From contig CM059582.1 of assembly GCA_030407085.1 (NCBI GenBank), positions 66,976,001-67,040,000 of the forward strand: a stretch of DNA of 64,000 bases, in the 5' to 3' direction. Shown here piece by piece: positions 23,601 through 36,060 of this stretch. Under the pieces are notes generated by a model, which was given only the letters and a program-made list of their open reading frames with translations, had not been told where the DNA came from and ran no database searches. The position numbers and the translations under genes are program-made. The number at the start of each line of letters is the position of its first letter. The first letter of the stretch is position 1. Origin of the DNA: Trichopria drosophilae (Eukaryota > Arthropoda > Insecta > Hymenoptera > Diapriidae).

Positions 23601-26600
23601 GTCGCACTCGTTACATATATCATTACCCCTTCCAGTGCCGAGTAAATGTTCGTCGCACTCGTGCAGAAAACTCATTCAGTCGCCCACCCCTTTTTGAAAA
23701 TTTAGACTTGCCCTACTATTCCCAGCATTGCCAAAATCATGTTCCCCGTCTTTGTCCTTACGTTGTCATAAATTCGTCCTTATTCATAATTGTCTTTCCT
23801 TTTTGTTTGTCCCCTGAAAGTTAGTATCCAGGATTGACGCTGTGGCGTGATAGTAACGGGCCAGACCATCTTGAAGGATCACTTCTGTGTGAACCGTTAA
23901 GGCGAACAACTCATCATCAAAATTATATTGCGTACAAAAATCAATTATATTGTATTGTTGCGATGCGTATATAATTTTTTTTTGTGAATCTCGAGATACT
24001 GCAGATTAGCGTAAGTACTGTGCACAGTGCGCGGCGTATTATTTTTTATATATTATTTTTATTATATCTTTTATATTATAATTAATAAAGTCCTCCCCCA
24101 CAATTTTGTAATTTCCCCTTTTAAATATATATCGATACAAACACATCCCCTTTGATAATTTTTATTTTTTTTTATTCCCTCCTTTACCTAGAGTAAAAAC
24201 CAGAGTCCCCGTGTCGTCGGGACTCAGTACGGTTATAACGTTTGTAATGATGAATTCGATGTATTAGACGATTACACCGATGCTCTCGATCGTCCTGCTG
24301 TGCTGGAAGCTTCCAAGAATGAAAATGTCCAAGAAATCGTGAATAAATTTTACAATGAACTCCAAACAACGAAGGACAAGAGCCCTACTGCAAGACTATG
24401 GATCCAGTACTATGAAATGGTGACTTTAGTCAAAAACTTCATAGAAGCTGAGCGAAGTGGAAATTGGGCTCTTCATCTTGATACCATCAAAAAAATGCTG
24501 CCCTTTTTTCACGCAAGCGGTCATTTTTTATATGCAAAGTCCGCCCATTTATATTTGCAGTAAATGAGGACCTTGGGTGAAAAAGTACCTGCCGACGAAT
24601 TAGAGAAATTCACTAATAAAGGATATTTTACAATTCGAAGAACACAAAAGTTTTGGTCCGGCATCATGTCGGATCAGACCATTGAACAAGTTTTGATGCG
24701 GTCACTCTGGACAGCTGGTGGATTACACCAACGTAACATTTCGAACTCAACCATCTTATCATGGATTTTGGGAATGATCTCCCTTCAAAATGTATGCGAG
24801 CAGATTGAAAATTTCGCAGGCGTCGCTTGTGCTACTTCCGAGCAACACGTAGACATGCGTCCTGCAAGAATCATACGAGATGATTCAGACGTCGAAAAAA
24901 TAGATGTTTGGCTTGCTGCCCACAATCCATTTCCTGAAGGAAAAGATGTCATGTCCATAAGTACGGGAATCGTTGGACATTGCAAAATCAATTGTCACCG
25001 TGCACAGGAAATTGGTGACTCCATGATGTCCAAAATCGTAAACGAACGATTCGACGGTATCTCTTACAAAAGAAAAGATAAAGTACAACCACAGGCTACT
25101 GTCAACAGTTGCATTCAAATCGAATCTACATCTATTACGATCGACCCTCTGCTATTATTTCAGAGAATGTGCATAACGAAACATTCGGAAGCCGATATTG
25201 AAAAATATTTAAAATATGACTTGTCGCCTTTTCCTTTAACTTTATTTACAGAAGTAGGAATGCGCAAAGGAACTAAGTCCTCTATGTACAATGCATTTAC
25301 GCCATTACAAAATGTACAGTTTGGACAAAATCATGTAAGATTGATAGATGGCGGATTCCTCTTACATAAAGTTCTGTGGGACAAAGTCACCAATTTCAAA
25401 CTTATTTGTACAAAGTACGTGACGTATGTGCAGAAACATTTTGGAACAAATGTTTGCATCGTATTCGACGGTTGCACAAACGACAAGTCAATTTCCGGGA
25501 CGAAATCAGCTGAGAGAGAAAGGCGTATTAGGAAGAAACAAAGCCCAGATGTAGTTTTCGACGAAAACACGACTCCAACAATCAGCCAAGATAAATTTCT
25601 GTCAAACGCTAACAACAAAGAGAGGTTCATCGCCATGATTCGTGTTCATTTCGAGTTAGCGGGAATTGAAGTTCGACAAGCTGTCGAATATGCGGATGCC
25701 CTACTCGTCAATACAGCAATCGAAAAAGTTGAAATGTATGATTCAGCTGAAATTGTCGGTGTGGACATCGACTTCAGTGTGTTACTTACTGGACTGGCAC
25801 CTAATGCAAAGAATATATTTTTCACAAAGCCTGCTAAAGGCAAAGTCAAAGAAGCGATTTTCAATTGTACGAGTTTCAAATACGATGATTCCATCCGCAG
25901 TAATATCCTTTTTTTACATGCGTTAAGCGGATGTGATACCACGTCCTCTCTATTCAATGTAGGAAAGATGAAATTTATTACAACGTTGATAAATCGGCCA
26001 GATTTAACGAGTTCGGTGGAACTATTTAAATTCCAAACAATAGATGATAAAGTCTTGACGTCGGCTGGAGAAGTGTTCCTGGTCGCTTTGTATGGAGGTC
26101 GAAAAGAGGACAAATGCTTGGATACGATACGCTTCAAATGTTTTGTCAAAGCAGCTTCAAACACTCAGTTAAATTTAGCCACGCTGCCACCAACAAAAAC
26201 CTCCGCAAAGGAACACATTTTGCGCACCTACCGCCAAGTCCAGACTTGGCTAGGTAATGAAAAAGAGCCCGAAAACTATGGCTGGGTTAGAACTTATGCA
26301 GGTTTACAGCCAATCAGAAACCATGCGACACCAGCACCTGAAGAACTATTAAAATTAATTTCCTGTAAATGTAAAGGAAGTTGCAGTGGTGCATGTGGCT
26401 GCAGGAAAGCAGGCATCAAATGTTCAGTTATTTGTTACCACTGTTCCGGGCAAACGTGTCTAAATGCAGTTACTCCAGCAGAAATAGTCCGAAATGAAAT
26501 TAATGAATGTTTAGAAAATATCGATAAAGAAAACGCGGAAAACCCTGACACATCACCTTCCGTTGCAGAAGAAGAAGAAGAAGAAGATGACAACCAGCCG

Positions 26601-26627
26601 TCAACTAAACGACTTAGATACAACTAA
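20651..26627 (+). pseudogene. Academ-like transposase gene (zinc fingers, XPG-like nuclease, CXC), interrupted
   Basis: This was once one long frame. The N-terminus has two similar Cys-rich modules (CFICKQPL...HSSCYKTY and CIFCGTEC...RYHKKCYVL). The centre leads to GGIQCITPSTG. The C-terminal 687 codons (24564-26627) show an XPG/FEN-like pattern: VFDG..NDKS....AERERR, an AVEYADALL acidic box, VDIDFSVLL, then HALSGCDTTS. A CXC domain follows (CKCKGSCSGACGCRKAGIKC) with an acidic tail. Three breaks are visible: a 2-bp-type frameshift at about 21926, the solo LTR (22671-24237), and a TAA at 24561-24563. Removing the LTR and one ACGT copy keeps the frame exactly. A possible upstream ATG at 20582 would add 23 residues. 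The element cannot move by itself now. Confidence 0.82.
22671..24237. repeat. solo LTR, 1.57 kb, inside the Academ-like gene
   Basis: The block starts tgtaacacaaagtagacg and ends actcagtacggttata, with ACGT on both sides (22667-22670 and 24238-24241). It is homologous throughout to 42439-43959. TGTAAC/GTTRTA ends, a 4-bp duplication and the absence of internal coding sequence indicate a solo LTR of an LTR retrotransposon, probably Ty3/gypsy-type. The orientation is not determined. Confidence 0.78.
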
Positions 26628-27017
26628 ATTATGTGTATTTCTTTTAATATAATAACAATTAGTTTAATGGTTAATGAATAAATAAATATTGTTTACTCTT
26701 TTATATGAAATGTTGTCAATACACTTATTCTTCCAAACTTCATACATAGGTTAAGATCAATTATATCCAAAAATAAAATTTCTTGTATTTTTTAAGGCGT
26801 CTTGTATTTTTTTTATCAGCCGGTAAGTGTAACTATATTTTCGTATAGACTATTATGTCTGCAATGATAAATACAGATTCCATTGGTAGAGGACAATTTT
26901 ACGGTGTTCAAAATACCTGCAATAATTACGAAATATTAAAAAAATATCTTCTTTGCTCTAATTGCAACTAATTATGAAATGTAAATAAGTTCGAAAATGC
27001 TTATTTTTTATATTTTC

Positions 27018-27649
27018 GCGTTCAATTCGTCGAACATTATTTACAATTTTCGAGGTGCCATAAAAAATAACTTGTACAGCATCATAAAGCCTGTGAAAAA
27101 TATATATTATATTAATTTTTTATAATAGTAAAGTCGGAAATCCCAGGCGCAGCGATTTCATGCCGCGTAGAGACACAGCCGATTCACCGCTGAGCCGCTG
27201 ACGCGGAACTCGCATTTTGAGAGCGCTCTACAAGGAGTATTTTTCAACAAAAGTGAACGTATAATATATGAGAATTGTTCATTTTTTTATGCTCTACAAC
27301 TTTTATTTAAAAAGTTTTTCATTTCCGATCGAAACTTTCGAGTAAAACGCAAAAAACTAAAAATTTATCTCTTTTATTTTACTTAATTCTTCGATATCTC
27401 GAAAACGAATAATTTGTAGAACGGGAAAAACCCGTTAAAATGAGCTATTATAAAAGTATTTTGCCTTATTAGAACCCGAGTTATCGCCAAAAAACGATTT
27501 TTTCGCGTTTTTTAGTCTAGCAAAAGAAGCACGCGCTCTCAGGTGCTGAAAAATGAGAGTTAAGCTTTTCTCGATGTCCCCTACAACCTAGAAAAAAAAA
27601 TTGCTACTAGGAATTTTGTCTTTTTCAAATGTACATAGTGACTGGACTA
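27018..27649. repeat. right terminal inverted repeat of the Academ-like element
   Basis: Reverse complement of 19439-20080, ending gtacatagtgactggacta before the TAT duplication. Confidence 0.92.
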
Positions 27650-27750
27650 TATCGAGAAATGTACATTTTAAGGGTTACAAAATGTAATGTATATATTACA
27701 TTATTAATGTTTTCAGTGTCAATATTGTATTGTATAAAAATATTGTTTCG

Positions 27751-29562
27751 TCAAAACTTGTCATTTGCAAGTACCGGTTTACTTAAATTTACAAGCGCTG
27801 CAATTACCGTACAGATATCATCTATGTGTGGTACTATTGTCCATTGAATTTTAGATCTCAATATTTTAAAAACTTTCATTCGTTGTATAACTCGTTCCAC
27901 GTGTACACGAGCTGCAGCTATTTTTTTAGTTACGTCCACTTCGTCTGGTGTAAACTGCTTGTTTTTTCCAAGCCTAGGAGGAACGATTAGTAGAATGTCA
28001 TGTTGTGTACATTCAGAGTCTATTAAAAAACCCTTATCCACCATAATGGCATCGTCAGATGGTGTTAGCCTTTCCAAGATTTGACTTTGGTTGAAGATGG
28101 CTTTATCCGAAGCCCGACCTTCGTATGCTTGACTCACAAAAGAAATCAGACCAGATGGTGTAACTCCTATTAAAATTTTTATTGTTTCTCCCCCTTTTTA
28201 GTGTGAGTATAATCGCAGTCTGCATTTCAAGCACTTCGGCCTTTCAACAAATATCTCAGTACAATCAAGAACAATTCTTGTTTGTTTGAAATCTTTGAAG
28301 CACTTCGGCATGTGTTCTAGTATCTCATCTTTAGTAGGCCAGTAGATTGCAGGTTTTAAAATGCAAGACAGGGTACGTAATGTTACGGCTAAATAAATAC
28401 TACATGTTTGCCTCGTAATGCCAAATAGTATTGACAAGCAACGGAAAGATATATTTAGTCGTAACTTACATAAGCAAAGGACGATTCTATCACGAATTTC
28501 ACATTCGTATTTGACATCGCCATTTTCAAAATCTTCTCCTGCTGTCGATAATGCATTTAATAATTCAAACTTTATACCTGTAAAAGCTGTAAGGTCTACG
28601 TCATTTCTGATGAGCTGTAATAGAGTGATTCGTTTTTTTTTCATTCACTGGGTTACATATAGCATGTCCTTTTTCAAACAGAACGTTATGCTCTTCTGGT
28701 GAAACTATATGAATAAATTCTAACTCCAACAGGGCTTTTGCTGCTAATTCCTCAGGAGTTTCTTCTTCATTCTGATGCTCGTCTACATGTTCATCTGCAG
28801 TATCGTTCACATGCCCATCATCCGCATGACAGCTGGTTAGAATATCTGTCAGTGAAGAAATACATGTTTCCTGTTCAGACCCTTATAGATTGATGCTATC
28901 TTCTGACTCCGCTGACTCCGCCATTTCTTGCTCCAATGTACAAGCAACGTCATTTACGGAAGACGAATTGGAGCTACATGCGGATGGACTACAATCTGAT
29001 CATTAATATTTTTTCATTACATTATACTTATACGCTCACAACATTTTAATGAAACTAACCTTATGTTTTTCATCGAAGACCTTTTACTAGCTCGTTCTGT
29101 TTTCTTGTTGTTTTGTTCTTTTTGCTCAGCGGTCAAAACTCGATCAAGAGGCCTTGTAGGTAAGTTGCACGATGGAATTGCTGAGGTTTTTAGACGTCGC
29201 AACTTTTGAGTTTGCAAATCTGGAAAAATGAGATAATAATAATATTAAAACTGTTCTACCTCTGTTGTAAGCGAATGTCAAAATATGATTTATTTCTACT
29301 TATAATATAGAGTATTAAGAATGATAATATATTGTAAATATTTTTGTTTTAACAAATATAAATACGTACTTAATAATTTTTTAAAATCTTGCTCCGAAAA
29401 ATGTGCACCGCACACTTGCATGTACTGCGTAACTGGTTTCCCAATTTTACATGCTATAGACCACTGCTTCAGAAGTTTATTATCTTTGGAAAAATAATGT
29501 AAGGACACGTTCTTTTCATTTGAAAACTTACAATTTCGTACGCAACGCCATTGTCTTGACAT
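27751..29562 (-). pseudogene. THAP-DDE_Tnp_4 transposase of element E (spliced, broken)
   Basis: This minus-strand gene is the transposase of E. The start at 29562 gives MSRQWRCVRNC and a THAP finger (CVRNC, KQW, CGAHF). A basic linker exon follows at about 29217-29060, then an acidic exon at about 28985-28640. The helix-turn-helix and catalytic part (28640-27751) shows LRLNISFRCLSILFGITRQT, the first acidic site IVLDCTE, the second AIMVDKGF and the third VHVERVIQRMK, as in DDE_Tnp_4 of the PIF/Harbinger superfamily. Disablements are a TAA at 28883-28885, a frameshift in a run of nine A at about 28632, and a TAA at 28198-28200. The three catalytic acidic residues are still encoded. Confidence 0.82.
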
Positions 29563-29672
29563 TTTCGATTTAATAAATACGTTTTCTTCCATGTTTGACA
29601 TGATGTTTTTCCCTATTTCAGAGCTTTCCTGTTTCACCACTTCGGCGCTTCGAACGCCTCTTAACACTCCCA

Positions 29673-31992
29673 ATACCGACCTTTAAGTCGTAACAAGTCG
29701 CCGCCAGACGATTTAAAAATTCAAAATATTAAATTGGATATTCCGAAAAAATTATGTTTTAGTAAAATTGTAAACGACAGATATGAGTAAACAAACAGAA
29801 GTAAGTGGCAAATATATGCACAAGTTTGTTGATGCATCGTTGTATTGATGTATGGTTATATGTCTTAAATTAATTGCACTTGTCCATGAAAATTACTGTT
29901 TTTAATTTTTTTTTTTACCAAACAATCAGAAAAATCACCTAACAATCGATGTCTTTTTTGGCTGTGCATATTACTTTGAACTTTAATTCATGTGTGTAAT
30001 GCTCTGCCAACAATAAATTAAACCTCTACGTCACAGTAGCATACATATATACAGGGTCATCGAAAAGTATCGGACCCCCCTAATATCTTCAGGTAGAATG
30101 CACTTAGGAGAAAATGTCCAATAGCAAAGTTGTATGGTTTCAAGCGGGGAGTAAGATGATGACCTTGACTTTGACTTTGACCATGTCCTTCAAGGTCATT
30201 TCAAGGTCAATCTTATTTTTTTAAATAGAACCCCCTACATTTTATTGCATATTCCTATAGCTTATCTCGAGAGCTTTCCAAAACACTATAATAAAATATT
30301 TTTTTATTAAGTACTTTTTGAGTTATAAAGGTTTGAAGTTAACAATTTTTTGACACAAAATGTAGAATATCTTGTAAAATATTATTTAGTTTTCAGTAAT
30401 CATAACCTTAATAGTTTTGTGCGCGGAATAATGAGACCAATTAATTGGTTTAAAGAAAATACATTAATCGGATCCCCCTAATATTTTCAGTAAGAATGCA
30501 TTTATTGTTAACTTCAAACCTTTATAACTCAAAAAGTACTTAATAAAAAAATATTTTATTATAGTGTTTTGGAAAGCTCTCGAGATAAGCTATAAGAATA
30601 TGCAATAAAATGTAGGGGGTTCTATTTAAAAAAATAAGATTGACCTTGAAATGACCTTGAAGGACATGGTCAAGGTCAAAGTCAAGGTCATCATCTTACT
30701 CCCCGCTTGAAACCGTACAACTTTGCTATTGGACATTTTCTCCTAAGTGCATTCTACCTGAAGATATTAGGGGGGTCCGATACTTTTCGATGACCCAGTA
30801 TATCACCTTATGAAATGGGTTTGTTATAAAGTTTATTTTATTAATATTTTGCATTTTTAAAGTTATTTTATGATAAAATTATTATTCGTAATAAAATGTT
30901 CTTTTTACTGAAGGAATGCATTGAAATCCTTGAAGTAAATTGTAATAAAATGTTGAGGATGATGCAGTCGTGCAGGTTGATTTTAATTTAAAAAATGTTA
31001 ATTTAAAAATGCGACATTTTACGTATATTACAGCAGTGGCGTTAAAATTAAATAGTATAATGCAAAGAAAGTTTTCCAGCATTTTTATTTCAAATAAATA
31101 CTTTTATTTTATGGTTACTCAGTTATTGGTCACTTTATGCGAAGGAAGTTTTCAGCATTGCTGTTTCAACTAAATGTTTTTAATTGTACGATTTCCAAGT
31201 TGCTGATCAATTTCTGCAAAGAAAGACTTCCTGCATTTTTGTTTTGAATAAACATTTTTATTTCTACTATTTCTCAGTCGAAAGATTTAATATCTGAAAA
31301 TATCCTTACGTAATGATGTAATTTAACATTTTAGTCCCTAATAATGAATTGTTTGACTGATATTTTTCTATGAAATAAGTTTTTAAATATTTTTGTTACG
31401 AACTGTTATAAGTACATTTTCTTCAACATTGATTTATTGTAAGGTCTTATACTAATCACATTTTTAAGCCCTTCGTATGTCACCTTACCTAATAAATTTC
31501 TGTAATCAGAAATACATTACAATGTGTAGTGTTTAATTCATTCTTTCATTTTTAAATTGGCTATCTGACTTTGATAATTGGGATACAGTTTTTCTACAAA
31601 ATTTTTTCAAAATATTTTCTAATGAAATTTCGCAAATAATTTTTTGTAATAGATTTTGACAACTTGTATATTTTTATCTAAAGTCTTCCTTCGACACATG
31701 TTTTACCATATATGCAAGATCTTAGATTCAAAATCTAGTTGCGAGAAGACTTTTAAGACCGACAGGCAATTTCAGATCCGAAACCTTCTTTTGTAGAAAA
31801 TTGTACCAGCGATACAAGATTTAAGGTCTAAAACTTTGTTTACAACAAAATTTTAACACCGATGACATATTTTGGTTCTAAAACCTTATTTCGACAAGAC
31901 TTCTACCACCAATAAAAGATTTAAGATCTATTACCTTCTTTCAACATGCCTTTTACAATCTATAGAGTTTCACGTCCTAACCTTCCTTCGAT
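29673..31992. repeat. left arm of the foldback element
   Basis: Inverse copy of 36094-38388. It contains the 747-bp MITE (30052-30798) that the right arm lacks. The inner ~300 bp (31690-31992) are a degenerate tandem array of about 50-bp units (gaagnaaggttttagatct...attttgt). The short frames in the arm have no domain features and are mirrored in the other arm, so I do not call genes. Confidence 0.9.
30052..30798. mobile_element. palindromic MITE, 747 bp, TA-flanked
   Basis: The ends are cagggtcatcgaaaagtatc and the inverse of ctgggtcatcgaaaagtatc, with long arms of about 300 bp. TA flanks it (30050-30051 and 30799-30800), and the empty site is visible in the right foldback arm near 38009-38025. 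Each arm carries three to four copies of tcaaggtca or its inverse (30160-30168, 30190-30198, 30201-30209; 30641-30649, 30652-30660, 30670-30678, 30682-30690). There is no coding sequence. Confidence 0.88.
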
Positions 31993-31994
31993 TT

Positions 31995-32847
31995 GAAACA
32001 AGGTTTCTAATTGCGCGGCATAACGAGCGGATATGACGTCGCCTCCGAACGTCCGGCGCTCGCGTCAACTCGCTTCATATAGGCGGCGCCTTTTCTTCCG
32101 TCGTCGCGCGCAATCGTGACGACAGCCGGCTCGCCGCGAGCGGGTACAAAAGGCGGTACGCGACGCTAGGACGACACTTCTTCCCGGTCCGTGACACGCG
32201 GGCCTTCCTCGCTTAGTACGGTGACTCGCGGTACTAGGCACTACCCTTCCCACCTATTCCGACCGATAACCTTCCGCTCTCTTTCTGGGACTAAGGGTTT
32301 ATTGCCCTGGCCCCATCCGAAAGCCAGTCCACTCAGATATCTGGGATCACGGGTTTATTGCCCTGATCTCCGCTCAGCCCATCCTGGTAGCGGTACGGTG
32401 ACACGTGGTACTTCTGCTTCCTACTCTCGAGTGCGATGGCACGCGGTACTCGGGATCTTCCGCTCGGCCCATCCTGGTAGCGGTACGGTGGCACGCGGTG
32501 CCTCTGCCTCCTACTCTCTAGTACGGTGACACGCGGTACTAAGGATCCTCCCTAAACGTGACCAACCTCGCACGTGGGGTGACTTCCCCTTCTTCGACTG
32601 ATCGTAGACGGGACGCATATATTCGGCATCCTTTGCGTACGGTAGTTAAGCATTCTTTGTAGTAATAGGATTAAGGTTAACAAGACAATATATTCTCTTC
32701 TAATCAACTACATTCTGTGGAATTATTTCTTGACCTTCCTCTTCGATGTTGTTCTGCCTTGTGAACTGAGGTCCACTGCTCGTTTTTGAACCCTGGCGTA
32801 CCAACTGAGTGAAAGGCACGAGCAGTCCGGGAGGAAACTCCGTCACA
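31995..32847 (+). repeat. 5' LTR / leader of the central gypsy element
   Basis: This is GC-rich DNA directly upstream of the primer site, ending ccgtcaca. A ~90-bp unit (catcctggtagcggtacggtg...) occurs twice, about 32370-32460 and 32461-32550. A gtacaaaaggcgg segment near 32143 may be promoter sequence. No second copy exists in the window to define its limits. Confidence 0.5.
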
Positions 32848-32865
32848 TGGCGCCCGAACAGGGAC
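32848..32865 (+). other. primer binding site, exact tRNA-Lys3 type
   Basis: The 18-mer tggcgcccgaacagggac is the exact complement class used with tRNA-Lys3 and lies between the leader and gag. Confidence 0.9.
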
Positions 32866-32915
32866 TTTAATAAGTCTTTTTTTCTTCGTCCCCAGTTTGC
32901 AGACATACGACCAAG

Positions 32916-33959
32916 ATGAAAGGTAGTCTATCGTGGGTAAACAGACTATCAAAAGTGAGTATACAAAAAATTTTACAAAAATTATTTATGGACTCGGAAG
33001 GTTCCTTAAACGAACTAAGAAGTCGATTACGTAACGCTAGCCGACATGACCCTGCGGGCGTACAGATAATACTGGACCAGGCCACTACAGACTGGAACGA
33101 AACGGACATGTCGAACCTTACCAACGACTCCTTCGTGGGTGTCACGAACTCTGAGACGACAATTACCACGGCTGGTGTCGCGAACGCTGAGACGACTACG
33201 ACCACTACGGGTATTACGAACCCTACCACTACTGGTAATCCTCCTACCGACCCATTTGTCTGGCCCGCCTGGACAAATACCCAACCGACCGGTACCCCGC
33301 CTCCGACGGTAAGCAATGCAGCTCAACCACGGATGTCAACGTTAGTGGCCTCAACTTCGAGTCCGACTTGCCACAGTATACCCGTACCGTTGATCGATAA
33401 AATACGACGCTGGGGGTGTCATTTTACCGGAAAGGACCCGACCTCATTCGTCGAGAGGGTAGAAGAGCTTCGGGAGGGTTATAATTTAACCCCCGTACAG
33501 CTTTTCTCTGGACTCCCGGAACTACTCAGAGGTGAACCCCTGTTATGGTATAGAAACAATCGAGGTCGATGGCCGACCTGGACCGAATTCTCCACGGCCC
33601 TCATAAATTGTTATGAAGACCCTTAAATCCGCGACCAGTGGGATGACGCAGCACGAAACCGGAAACAGAAGACCGGAGAAAACTTCCGGACTTATTGCAA
33701 CGAATTGCAAACAATGATGCGACGCGCCGGGACCTTCACCTTAAATGCACAGGTCCGGCTCATATATAAAAATATGAACCACGCGTATAAGTTATACGTG
33801 CGCAATCCTAGCATCACCACCGTTGACGAACTTTACCGACTAGCCGTGGAATACGAAGAAATCAAGTGCTCCGAACCCCGTCGACCAATCAAAGCCGTCA
33901 CGCCGATGGACCAAACCAGTAACCAAATTTTGCTGCCGCAAAATGCACGGGCACGGTAA
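32916..33959 (+). pseudogene. gag: gag of the central gypsy element, one nonsense codon
   Basis: The frame begins MKGSLSWVNRL, has a Thr-rich low-complexity middle and then a Ty3/gypsy capsid domain (KIRRWGCHFTGKDPTSFVER, LLRGEPLLWYRNNRGRWPTW). A TAA at 33624-33626 interrupts it right after INCYEDP. The same frame continues (FRTYCNELQTMMRRAG, VDELYRLAVEYEEIK) to 33959. No zinc knuckle is visible. It overlaps the start of pol by 17 bp in another frame. Confidence 0.85.
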
Positions 33960-36060
33960 GGTGTGTGTACCAGAACTCATACATGGAAAACGCCCACAAT
34001 TGGGCGTCAACGTTTTGGGTACTCCGTATCAAGCCTTGATAGATACCGGAGCCGCCCACTCGTATTTAAGCCCACGGTTGGCCGATGAATGTCAGCGTAA
34101 AGGCTTAAAGCTTGAAGCTACCCATTCAAGCGCACGACTAGCCAACGGATCCACCTTAAGTATCTCTAAAGAGGTCGACCTATCACTCCAAGTAGGACAC
34201 CGGACTCTCTCGCATCGATGTGCAGTATTGCCTGGCTTACAATGCGATCTATTGTTCGGGGTTGACTTATTAAAAATCCTCGATGTCAGGTTGACGATAC
34301 CTCAGAATCTTTTGGGCGAGACACCCCAGCAGATTGAAGAAGTGCCTTTTATTTGTGGATACATCCAGGCCGTAACCACACCCGAAGATCCGAAAGTTGC
34401 TTTCGAAAAATTCCTGGGCCAGGAACTGAAGAAATTTCCTGACACTATCGGGCTTACTTCCTCGGCGGAACACGTAATCCGCCTCAAACCGAAAATCGAA
34501 ATGATAAAACAACGATATCGTCCTCGCAATCCGGCCATGCAGCGCCTCATCGATCAGGAAGTGCAGAAGATGGAAGAAAGTGGGATCATCGAACCCTCCT
34601 CGAGTCCTTGGAGCTCTCCCGTAGTACTGGCACGGAAGAAATCAGGAGAACCGAGGTTCTGTATCGACTTCCGCCGCCTCAACGAAGTCACCGAGAGGGA
34701 TGCCTACCCGCTTCCGTTCATTCAGGCAACGCTAGCTAGGCTCGCGGGTGCCAAGTTTCTGACCACCCTCGACCTTCGCAACGGTTACTGGTAAGTTCCG
34801 TCGTCTCCTGAAAGCCGACCGTTAACCGCATTTACCGTTCCAGGGCGTGGACTTATGCAGTTCCGAGTTATGCCTTTCGGACTGCATTCAGCTCCCGCCA
34901 CTTTTCAAAGGATGCTCGACGTAATTTTGGAGCCCGACATCGAATCATTTGCAATGTGCTATTTAGACGACATTATTGTCTTTAGCCGAAATTTACCCGA
35001 ACACGAGAATCACCTCCGTGAGGTGTTTAGACGCTTACGCTTTGCCGGGTTAACTATAAACCCCCAGAAATGCCAGTTCGGCCAGAACTCCTTGAAGTAC
35101 CTAGGACACATTGTACAAAATGGAGGTATCCACACTGATCCTGACAAGGTCGAAGCCGTCGTCAGCTTCCCCGCTCCTACCAGAATTAAAGGAGTGCGCC
35201 AGTTTTTAGGGATGGTATCCTGGTACCGCCGCTTCATCCCCCATTTCTCCTCAATCGCCAAGCCTCTTACCAAGCTATTGAGTAAAGATACCCCTTGGAA
35301 CTGGGGCCCAGATCAGGAAGAAGCCTTCTTGGTGCTCAAAACTCGCCTAACTGAGGCACCCATTCTCACCAGTCCCGATTTTACCAAAGAATTCTCCGTA
35401 CAAACCGATGCGTCAGATTACGGACTTGGGTGTGTCCTGACTCAACAGGACGAGGACGGAGAGAAGGTCATCGCCTACGCTTACCGAACCCTTCAAGGGG
35501 CAGAATGCCGTTACAGCCCGACCGAAAAGGAATGCTTGGCAGTGGTATGGGGCATCCGGCAGATGAGGCCGTATCTGGAAGGATATTTCTTCCACGTCTA
35601 TACTGACCATCAGGCACTCCAATGGTTAGCCTTTCAAGATCGCTTTACCAAATGGCTGGAAATTCGCCCGCTTCGACAAGCTACTTCCGAACCTGTCACC
35701 AGAGAGATCTACCAACACCTGTTGCGGTTTGGAGCTCCTCAGGTCCTCACCAGCGATAACGGCACCCAGTACATCTCAGACGACTGTAAACAGATGTTAG
35801 AGAAGTGCGGTACAGAGCATCGCTTTACCCCACCATATACACCCCAGTGCAATCCGGTAGAACGGACGAACAGGGTTGTAAAATCCATGATGACCTCTCA
35901 CAGTCTCAACGGAAATGGGCCGATAACGTGGCAGAATTGCAAACAGTCTATAATTCAGCGGTTCACGAAGCCACTGGATTCACCCCATACTTCCTCAACC
36001 ATGGACAGGAAATAAGGATGCCTGGAGAGCATTATCAGGCGCCACTCCAATGTTATATTT
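33943..36060 (+). pseudogene. pol: pol of the central gypsy element (protease-RT-RNase H-integrase, deleted)
   Basis: The protease motif ALIDTGAAHSYL is intact. RT has FCIDFRRLNEV, then a TAA at 34792-34794 directly after LDLRNGYW (a Gln codon is expected). It resumes through VMPFGLHSAPATFQ, with the catalytic YLDD intact. RNase H reaches VYTDHQALQWLAF and is fused in frame to the integrase (QVLTSDNGTQYIS...NPVERTNR). That deletion removes the end of RNase H, the zinc finger and the first catalytic Asp of integrase. A frameshift near 35900-35930 follows, and the coding homology ends in FLNHGQEIRMPGEH near 36040. There is no env and no 3' LTR. Confidence 0.87.

Larger units (their letters stand above)
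19439..27649 (+). mobile_element. Academ-like DNA transposon, 8.2 kb, with solo LTR inside
   Basis: Inverted ends of about 640 bp begin tagtccagtcactatgtac, and the triplet TAT flanks the element (19436-19438 and 27650-27652). A single large plus-strand gene (20651-26627, now broken) encodes Cys-rich fingers, an XPG/FEN-like nuclease segment and a CXC domain. The Academ superfamily is known for XPG-like nuclease segments and 3-4 bp target duplications. Both features match, but the family name is my inference. Confidence 0.78.

Noticed and set aside
30882..31173. Short open frames on both strands in the foldback arm
   Set aside because: They are mirrored at 37639-37930 in the other arm, are low-complexity and overlap each other on opposite strands.
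34790..34800. Intron donor (ggtaagt) in the gypsy RT
   Set aside because: The same frame continues directly after TAA with conserved RT residues. A mutated Gln codon explains it more simply.
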